NCBI GenBank assembly: GCA_016872515.1
Contig: VGZR01000001.1
Coordinates: 1 to 64,000 of the forward strand
Direction of reading: 5' to 3'
DNA from: SAR202 cluster bacterium
GTDB lineage: Bacteria; Chloroflexota; Dehalococcoidia; Lucifugimonadales; VGZR01
DNA: 64,000 bases
Shown piece after piece: positions 58,713 to 64,000 of this stretch. How positions within the stretch are numbered: position 1 is the first letter of the stretch; every line of letters begins with the position of its first letter. The position numbers and the translations under genes were made by a program. Below the pieces are notes generated by a model, which was not told the DNA's origin, ran no database searches, and worked only from the letters and a program-made list of their open reading frames with translations.

Positions 58713-59348
58713 GTGGAAGTACCGGCAGCCGCTAGGGTTGGACCTGACAGCATCCGCGCGTTCGTGGCCATCGAGCTGCCGGATGAGGTCAAGGCGGACC
58801 TGGAGCGGCAGGTCGCAGCGCTGCGGCAAGCGAATGTGCGCGGGCTGCGCCTGGTTCGCCCGGAAGCGGTGCACCTGACCTTGAAGTTCCTGGGAGAGGT
58901 TTCGCACCCTCAGGTGGTCCAGGTGTCCGAGGCGGTGAAGTGCGTCTCCGCGGACCACGAGCCGTTTTCGCTGGGATTGGCCGATGTGGGGATGTTCCCG
59001 CCGAGAGGGCCGGCTCGGGTGCTGTGGGTCGGCGTGGGAGGCGATGTCGAGGCGTTGGCGGCGCTGCAAAGGAACATCGAGGAGGCGCTGACGGCTGTCG
59101 GCTTCGCAAAAGAGGGGAGAAGGTTCACGCCTCATCTCACGCTTGCCCGAATCAACGACAACGCGACGTTCGACGAACGCAAAAAGGCTGCAGACGCGCA
59201 CCGCACGGCCTGGAGTCCGAGCGGGTGTCGGATGCACGCAGAGGCAGTGAACCTGATGCGCAGCCATCTGAATGCCGATGGTGCTACATACGAGCGGCTG
59301 GCACGCATCCCGCTAGGGCGCAGAGCGGTGCGGGGGAGCGCAGGTTAG
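58713..59348 (+). CDS. thpR: RNA 2',3'-cyclic phosphodiesterase
   Basis: 211 residues of the 2H phosphoesterase superfamily (LigT). The two H-x-T/S-L motifs are H-L-T-L-K-F-L-G and H-L-T-L-A-R-I. Start at GTG 58713 after GAGGTGAGGGG; ATG 58684 lies inside a TACAAT -10 box (58679-58684). It opens 2',3'-cyclic phosphates on RNA ends. Confidence 0.88.
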   Translation: MEVPAAARVGPDSIRAFVAIELPDEVKADLERQVAALRQANVRGLRLVRPEAVHLTLKFLGEVSHPQVVQVSEAVKCVSADHEPFSLGLADVGMFPPRGPARVLWVGVGGDVEALAALQRNIEEALTAVGFAKEGRRFTPHLTLARINDNATFDERKKAADAHRTAWSPSGCRMHAEAVNLMRSHLNADGATYERLARIPLGRRAVRGSAG

Positions 59349-59426
59349 CGCTTGTTCAGGCTAGGGAGCGGGGTGTATACTGGCCCAGCTTCGTATTCCT
59401 GGGCGGCGCAGCCAGAGGAGGCTGTT

Positions 59427-59645
59427 GTGAACAGTGGCGGAAACGTGTGGCCCGAGTGCCGTAAATGTCAGCGCGGAAATCTTCTCCCCCTCTCCGATTT
59501 TGGAAGCCAAGGAGCACCGATACACTACAAGGCGTGGGTGTGCAGCAATCCAGAGTGCGGCTTCAATATCAAGATTCGGAATGGGGATGTCTTCGTCAAT
59601 GAGCCCATCACGAGTGGGGCGTCGCACACGCCCAGGATGAGATAG
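59427..59645 (+). CDS. small zinc-ribbon protein
   Basis: 72 residues from GTG 59427, with AGAGGAG ahead and a TATACT at 59376. Two cysteine pairs: C-R-K-C near the start and C-S-N-P-E-C about 30 residues later, forming a probable zinc ribbon. No named family recognised. Followed 10 bases later by the sortase gene, so co-expressed with it. Confidence 0.65.
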   Translation: MNSGGNVWPECRKCQRGNLLPLSDFGSQGAPIHYKAWVCSNPECGFNIKIRNGDVFVNEPITSGASHTPRMR

Positions 59646-59655
59646 CCCGCATCCG

Positions 59656-60558
59656 GTGAAAGCGGACCCCGCTTTCTCAAACGACGTACCAGCAGCCTCT
59701 CCCGGCCCGACGCAACAGGGCAGGAACCCCCGCGCGCCACGCCGCTTATTGGGCGTCGCACTGCTGTCGGGCGGCCTGCTGCTCCTGGCAATGGTTGGAG
59801 CGTACTTCGGCTATCGCGCCTATGCACGTTCGAACGCGGATGTGCTGAACGTCTCCGCCGAGGTCGCGGCCGTGCAACCGGCGGTACGTGAACAGGCTCC
59901 AGAAGAAGACCTGCCGGAGTCAGAGGGCGATGCCCTCTTTACCGCTTACCAGGACGCCTATGCGGATGTCCAGGTCCATCCGAAGTATTGGAACAGGCCC
60001 CTGTGGGCCGGTTCCGGCTCCTCGCGCGGCGAAGGGTTGCCCGACGGCTTCGCGCCGGTGTCCCCCGACATGCAGCTGATGGCCAGCGGGCTGGCGGCGC
60101 GTGCCGAGAGCATCGCCATCCCCGCGATCGGCGTGGAGTCCAGCGTGGCGGAGCTGGCGATCCTCGACCTGGGCGACAGCAAGCAGTACGAGACGCCGAA
60201 GAACGTGGTGGGCCACATCCCCGAGACGGCGAACCCCGGCGAGGGCGGCAACGGCTGGTTCTTCGGCCACCTGGAGAGCCCCATCCGCGGCGAAGGTAAC
60301 GTCTTCCGCCGCCTGCCAGAGGTGCCGAGGCTGCTCAAGGAGTACCTGGAGACGGGCGATGAACCCGTGTATGTCTTCCTGTCAAGCCTGGACGGGGAGT
60401 TCCTCTACCAGGTCACGGAGACGAAGGTGGTGCACAGGGACGACCTAGCGCTGTACGACTCCGACAGCGCGGAGGTTACGCTGGTGACGTGCTACCCGCG
60501 CTTCGTGTACGACCAGCGGGTGGTGGTGACGGCCAAACTGGTGGGTGTGAAGAGCTGA
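59656..60558 (+). CDS. sortase (class D/E-like transpeptidase)
   Basis: 300 residues, GTG start. One N-terminal membrane helix (about 31-53), a long linker, then the sortase domain (about 150-300): I-P-A-I-G-V, G-W-F-F-G-H-L-E-S-P with catalytic His, V-T-L-V-T-C-Y-P with catalytic Cys, and D-Q-R-V-V-V with Arg. It attaches proteins to the cell surface, implying a monoderm envelope. No obvious LPxTG substrate lies nearby. Confidence 0.88.
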   Translation: MKADPAFSNDVPAASPGPTQQGRNPRAPRRLLGVALLSGGLLLLAMVGAYFGYRAYARSNADVLNVSAEVAAVQPAVREQAPEEDLPESEGDALFTAYQDAYADVQVHPKYWNRPLWAGSGSSRGEGLPDGFAPVSPDMQLMASGLAARAESIAIPAIGVESSVAELAILDLGDSKQYETPKNVVGHIPETANPGEGGNGWFFGHLESPIRGEGNVFRRLPEVPRLLKEYLETGDEPVYVFLSSLDGEFLYQVTETKVVHRDDLALYDSDSAEVTLVTCYPRFVYDQRVVVTAKLVGVKS

Positions 60559-60581
60559 AGCGCGGCCCCACGCGGACCGCC

Positions 60582-61475
60582 CTACCGCCGGGCGCTGGCC
60601 AGCGCCAGCGTATTTTTGATCACGGCCATGAACTCCTGCGTCCGCTTCGACAGCGTCTTGCCCTGGAGCCAGATGACCCCGGCCTGCTCCACCGGAAGCA
60701 GGTGTGTCAGCTTCATCACGCCCAACTCCTCTAGGTCCTTGGGCTCGATGGCGAGGCTCGGCCCGACGGAGACACCCATGCCGAGAGCCACGTAGCGTTT
60801 GATGGTGTCCATGCTGTCCAACTCGACGATGACCTCGAAGGACACCCCTCTGCGGCGGAACTCGGCCTCGAGCATGCGGCGCGTCCACGTCCCCTTGCCC
60901 ATCATGATGAGCGGGTGTTTGGCGATCTCCTCCAAGGTCGTGACAGGCGACTTCAGGAGGGGATGGCCCAACGGAGCGACCAGGACGCGCTCGTAGGGGA
61001 ACAGGGGCAGGAACTCGAAGTCGGTGCCCCGCTCCGGGCTGGGAACCAGGCCGATGTCGGCCTCACCCTCTTCCACCATGTGCATCACGTCCTCTCGCCT
61101 CCCTGCGAGGACGCGCAGGCGGGCATGGGGAGACGTCTTCAGGAAGACACGTACGGCCTGGACGAGGGTGTGGGGGATGATTTCGTGGGTGGAGGCGACG
61201 CGGACCGGCCCTTCCTGCTCGACGATGCCGGCGTGGGCGGCTAGTGAGTCGATGCCCTCCACGAGGGGAGATGCGAGCTGTGCCAAGGCCGCCCCGACCG
61301 GCGTGAGCTGGATCGGCCGCTTGATGCGGTCGAAGAGCTGGACTCCCAGCTCCTCTTCCAGTTTCTTGATGTGGGTCGTCACCGTCGGTTGGCCGACGTT
61401 GAGCTGCTCGGCGGCGCGCGAGATGCTCTTCAGCTTGGCAGCGGTGCAGAAACTCCGTAACTCCCTAAGTTCCAT
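60582..61475 (-). CDS. LysR-family transcriptional regulator (CysB/Cbl-like)
   Basis: 297 residues. Winged HTH at the N-terminus (F-C-T-A-A-K-L-K-S-I-S-R-A-A-E-Q-L-N-V-G-Q-P-T-V-T-T-H) and a periplasmic-binding-like effector domain (about 90-290). It resembles CysB-type members that sense sulfur compounds, with low certainty. Divergent from a 50-residue ORF across a 143-base AT-rich gap, its likely target. Confidence 0.88.
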   Translation of the reverse strand: MELRELRSFCTAAKLKSISRAAEQLNVGQPTVTTHIKKLEEELGVQLFDRIKRPIQLTPVGAALAQLASPLVEGIDSLAAHAGIVEQEGPVRVASTHEIIPHTLVQAVRVFLKTSPHARLRVLAGRREDVMHMVEEGEADIGLVPSPERGTDFEFLPLFPYERVLVAPLGHPLLKSPVTTLEEIAKHPLIMMGKGTWTRRMLEAEFRRRGVSFEVIVELDSMDTIKRYVALGMGVSVGPSLAIEPKDLEELGVMKLTHLLPVEQAGVIWLQGKTLSKRTQEFMAVIKNTLALASARR

Positions 61476-61618
61476 AGCCAGCCTCTACAGACATATGCAA
61501 GTTATAGATGTAATGTATCACACAATATCCCTTCACAAGATACTCCTCTGGGCCTACGATAGTAATGCGATAAGCAAATGACCGAGCCCCCAAGAGGCCG
61601 AGTAGAGGAGGAAACAAG
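61476..61618. promoter_or_regulatory. divergent AT-rich regulatory region of the LysR gene
   Basis: 143 bases, AT-rich relative to the surroundings, with the partly symmetric ATAGATGTAATGTAT element at about 61505-61519 as a possible T-N11-A LysR site. Not proven. Confidence 0.35.
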
Positions 61619-61771
61619 ATGTTTCAGAAGCTGATTGAGACTGTCCTGGAGCTCACGTCGAACCAGGGCTTCGAGTCGTACCTGCGGAACCTTCAGAAGA
61701 ATGGGACCGCGGGCCTTCCGACCCGTGACGAGGCGCTGAAGGACTACCAGTCCGCCGTCCGGCCTCACTAA
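61619..61771 (+). CDS. 50-residue small protein of unknown function
   Basis: M-F-Q-K-L-I-E-T-V-L-E-L-T-S-N-Q, then Y-L-R-N-L-Q-K-N-G and D-E-A-L-K-D-Y-Q-S-A-V-R-P-H. Preceded by a strong GAGGAGG at the right distance and followed by two hairpins, one a clear terminator. Amphipathic helix at the N-terminus; no membrane segment. Divergent LysR gene may regulate it. No family recognised. Confidence 0.6.
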   Translation: MFQKLIETVLELTSNQGFESYLRNLQKNGTAGLPTRDEALKDYQSAVRPH

Positions 61772-61825
61772 GCCGACAGCGCAAGCGATAGCGTGCCCCT
61801 GACGGGGCGCGCCAAGCAGAAGGTC

Positions 61826-61865
61826 GTATAGGGCGCACCAAATAGCTGGTGCGCCCTATACTTTT
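61826..61865 (+). terminator. strong terminator/attenuator between the small ORF and ftsY
   Basis: 15-bp perfect stem 61826-61840 with 61847-61861, six-base loop AATAGC, followed by TTTT. A second GC hairpin lies just before it, around 61789-61811 (GCGTGCCCC / GGGGCGCGC). Confidence 0.8.
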
Positions 61866-61899
61866 GTGGGAAACTTCCTCTGGTCTCGAGGAGGGCAAC

Positions 61900-62841
61900 C
61901 TGCTCCGGTTCCTACGCAAACTCAAGCCTGAGAAGACGTCACAGGCGGTCACCAAAACACGGGAGACGTGGTTCTCCCGTGTCAAGACGCTGTTCCGCAG
62001 CGCCAAATTGGACGACGACCTGTGGGACCAACTCGAGGAGCTGCTCATCTCGGCCGATGTGGGCGTCGCCACGACCGAGAAGCTGTTGTCGCGGCTGAAG
62101 GCGCGAGCGCGGCAGCAGAACCTGGCGACGTCGGAGCAGGCGCTCGAGGCCCTGAAACAGGAGATGGGAAGTATCCTGACGGCGGTGCCATCGCCAGGCC
62201 TGGAGAACGGTGCGACGCCCCCGCTCGTGGTGCTCGTGGTAGGGGTCAACGGCTCAGGAAAGACGACGAGTATCGCGAAGCTGGCCAATCTTTACAAGGA
62301 GGACGGCAAGCGGGTGGTGTTGGGCGCGGGGGACACGTTCCGGGCGGCGGCCATCGAACAGCTCCAGACCTGGGGCGGGCGTGTCGGCGTGGTCGTCATC
62401 GCACACCAGCAGGGCGCCGACCCCGGCGCCGTGGCCTTCGACACCCTCCAGGCAGCCAAAGCGAGGAGTGCCGACGTAGTAATCATTGATACGGCTGGGC
62501 GGCTCCATACCAAAGTCAACCTGATGGAGGAGGTCAAGAAGGTGCAGCGCATCGTGTCGCGCCGTGAGGGGGGGACGCAGCGGGTGCTGTTGACCCTAGA
62601 CGCGACCACTGGCCAGAACGGCCTCCACCAGGCCCGCGCATTCGCCGAGGCCCTGAAATGTGATGGCGTGTTCCTCTCCAAGCTCGACGGCACGGCCAAG
62701 GGCGGCATCGTGCTGGCGGTCGCCGAGGAGCTGAAGCTGCCGGTGCTGTACATCGGCACGGGCGAGCAGCTTGACGACATCGCGCCCTTCGACGCCCGCT
62801 CGTTCGTTGACGCCCTGTTCGGCGACGATGCCGGACGCTAG
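61900..62841 (+). CDS. ftsY: signal recognition particle receptor FtsY
   Basis: 313 residues from the favoured start. NG GTPase domain: G-V-N-G-S-G-K-T-T-S-I-A-K, D-T-F-R-A-A-A-I-E-Q-L, I-D-T-A-G-R-L, and S-K-L-D-G-T-A-K-G-G. The acidic A domain is missing, as in many monoderms. Start: CTG 61900 has GAGGAGGG five bases upstream and gives L-L-R-F-L-R-K-L-K. The alternatives GTG 61849 and TTG 61864 lie inside the terminator stem or its T-run and have no RBS. It docks ribosome-SRP complexes at the membrane. Confidence 0.9.
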   Translation: MLRFLRKLKPEKTSQAVTKTRETWFSRVKTLFRSAKLDDDLWDQLEELLISADVGVATTEKLLSRLKARARQQNLATSEQALEALKQEMGSILTAVPSPGLENGATPPLVVLVVGVNGSGKTTSIAKLANLYKEDGKRVVLGAGDTFRAAAIEQLQTWGGRVGVVVIAHQQGADPGAVAFDTLQAAKARSADVVIIDTAGRLHTKVNLMEEVKKVQRIVSRREGGTQRVLLTLDATTGQNGLHQARAFAEALKCDGVFLSKLDGTAKGGIVLAVAEELKLPVLYIGTGEQLDDIAPFDARSFVDALFGDDAGR

Positions 62842-62854
62842 CGCTACCTGACCG

Positions 62855-64000
62855 ATGCTGGACGTCCTCTGGTGGCTCATCACGGCGGAGGCCATAGGCC
62901 TTGCCGCCTTCCCCATCGCATACCTGCTCCTTTCCCGGCTCAAGGACCGCGGCTACAGCGTGAGCAAGCCGCTGGGCATCCTGCTTGTGGGCTATGTCTC
63001 GTGGATCCTCAGCACCGCCCACATTCTACCCAGCGTGCGCCTCGGCGTCGTGGCCGTGCTGCTGGTGATGGGCGGCGGTTCCGCCTGGCTCTTCTGGCGG
63101 AACCGCAGCGAGATGCTGAAGTTCATCGCCCGCGAGAAGACCATCATCCTCGCGACGGAGGCCGTATTCATCCTGGCCCTCATCGGCTGGGCGAGCTACC
63201 GGGCGCTGGACCCTTATATCAACCACACCGAGCAACCGATGGACTTCGCGTTCCTGAACGCGTCGGTGCGGACGGTGTGGGCGCCGCCGGAAGACCCGTG
63301 GCTCAGTGGCCATGCCATCAGCTACTACTACTTCGGCTATTGGCTGATGGCAGGCGTCACGAAGCTGACGGGCGTCGCGCCGGCCATAGCGTATAACCTG
63401 TCGCTCGCCCTCGTGCCTGCCCTGGCCTCGGCGGCTGTGCTCGGCCTGGTGTATAACCTGGTCAGGGAGGAGAAGGGCGGCGTGCGTGTGGCCCTGGGGT
63501 GCGGGCTGCTGGCGGCGGTGCTGCTGGGCGTCGCGGCCAACCTCCATGGCATCCTCGAGTTCATGTGGGCCAACGGCATCGGCACGCCCGGCTTCTGGAC
63601 GTGGGTGGGCATAGACGGGATGAACAACCCGGCACAACTCACCCAGGAGTGGCGGCCGACGGAATTCTGGTGGTGGTGGCGCGCCACGCGGGTCATCAAC
63701 ACATTCGACGGCGGCCAGGGCCTCGACTACACCATCACGGAGTTTCCCTTCTTCAGCTTCATGCTGGGCGACCTGCACCCCCATGTTGTCTCCCTCGCAT
63801 TCATCCCGCTGTTCATCGCGGTGTGCTTCAACTTCCTGCTGTCGCCGCTCCCGAGGTTGGCCGAACCCAGTCTGAGGACGTACCTGTCTATCCTCGCGCT
63901 TGGTTTCGTGTTAGGCGGCCTGGGGTTCGTGAACGCATGGGACTTGCCAATCTTCGCGGTCCTGTTCCTGGGCATCGCGGGCCTCAAAACGTACTCGGCG
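62855..64000 (+). CDS. DUF2298 (YYY-family) multi-pass membrane protein, 3' partial
   Basis: 382 residues to the window edge, still open. Many hydrophobic helices from the start (W-W-L-I-T-A-E-A-I-G-L-A). The diagnostic block is S-Y-Y-Y-F-G-Y-W, with N-H-T-E-Q-P-M-D upstream and L-G-D-L-H-P-H downstream, as in the chlor_Arch_YYY family found in Chloroflexi and archaea. Thought to be a large membrane glycosyltransferase-like protein, but function is unproven. Begins 13 bases after ftsY. Confidence 0.85.
   Translation, partial: MLDVLWWLITAEAIGLAAFPIAYLLLSRLKDRGYSVSKPLGILLVGYVSWILSTAHILPSVRLGVVAVLLVMGGGSAWLFWRNRSEMLKFIAREKTIILATEAVFILALIGWASYRALDPYINHTEQPMDFAFLNASVRTVWAPPEDPWLSGHAISYYYFGYWLMAGVTKLTGVAPAIAYNLSLALVPALASAAVLGLVYNLVREEKGGVRVALGCGLLAAVLLGVAANLHGILEFMWANGIGTPGFWTWVGIDGMNNPAQLTQEWRPTEFWWWWRATRVINTFDGGQGLDYTITEFPFFSFMLGDLHPHVVSLAFIPLFIAVCFNFLLSPLPRLAEPSLRTYLSILALGFVLGGLGFVNAWDLPIFAVLFLGIAGLKTYSA

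Noticed and set aside
1..64000. Alternative genetic code with TGA as Trp or Gly
   Set aside because: Several intact genes (queA, coaD, pheT, pheS) end properly at TGA.
1..64000. tRNA, rRNA, CRISPR or transposase genes
   Set aside because: No cloverleaf-like segments, repeat-spacer arrays or transposase motifs were seen in the intergenic regions on either strand.

Overview
This window looks like a chromosomal segment of a high-GC, monoderm-type bacterium, most probably a Chloroflexota of the SAR202/Dehalococcoidia kind. That placement is inference. It rests on the mix of housekeeping gene order (rpsF-ssb-rpsR, rpmH-rnpA-yidD-yidC-jag, rsmD-coaD-coiled-coil gene, pheS-pheT-moeA), cell-surface genes (sortase, membrane-anchored PrsA-like foldase, a YYYFGY-type DUF2298 protein), and many paralogous catabolic enzymes: CoxL-type molybdenum hydroxylase, cyclase-family hydrolases, SelA-like PLP enzymes, LLM flavin oxidoreductase, SDRs, amidase and amidohydrolases. 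I found about 67 genes, densely packed, with no rRNA, tRNA, CRISPR or transposase. No gap exceeds 300 bases; the largest is the greA upstream region.

Layout. 1-8.1 kb: accessory metabolism (molybdenum hydroxylase, DapA-like aldolase, methyltransferase, ManC, threonine-dehydrogenase-like ADH, a frameshifted small monooxygenase, two tandem cyclases). 8.3-11 kb: rpsF-ssb-rpsR, a PrsA/SurA-like foldase and an ArsC/Spx-family gene interrupted by an in-frame TGA at its catalytic cysteine position. 11-19.9 kb: housekeeping (coaD, rsmD, greA, lysS, menG, nnr, acpS, folD, queA). 19.9-22.1 kb: an AT-richer insert with a decayed nuclease/DUF2075 ATPase gene. 22.1-28.6 kb: SelA-like enzyme, LDH2-type dehydrogenase, D-aminoacylase-like amidohydrolase, amidase with a small GatC/AtzG-like partner, two membrane proteins. 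28.6-35 kb: ilvE, a conserved unknown, moeA, pheT, pheS. 35-38.9 kb: comEA, a broken comEC, rph. 39.3-42.9 kb: rpmH-rnpA-yidD-lipoprotein-yidC-jag. 42.9-47.8 kb: two crotonases, pyrophosphatase, acyl-CoA ligase, serS. 48-52.5 kb: two large GAF-domain proteins, the second a histidine kinase. 52.5-57.3 kb: SelA-like, LLM oxidoreductase, two tandem SDRs, amidohydrolase. 57.2-64 kb: GDCCVxC zinc ribbon, FIST protein, thpR, zinc-ribbon protein, sortase, LysR regulator, a 50-residue ORF, ftsY, and the start of the DUF2298 gene.

The most interesting signal is at 10,625-10,972. Reading through TGA at 10,658 restores a full-length ArsC/Spx-type protein with the TGA exactly where the catalytic cysteine belongs (K-K-U-T-T-C-R). 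A hairpin with a GUC apical loop follows at the distance expected of a bacterial SECIS element. This suggests an undetected selenoprotein. By contrast, comEC and the DUF2075 gene carry in-frame stops at non-cysteine positions and look like real decay.
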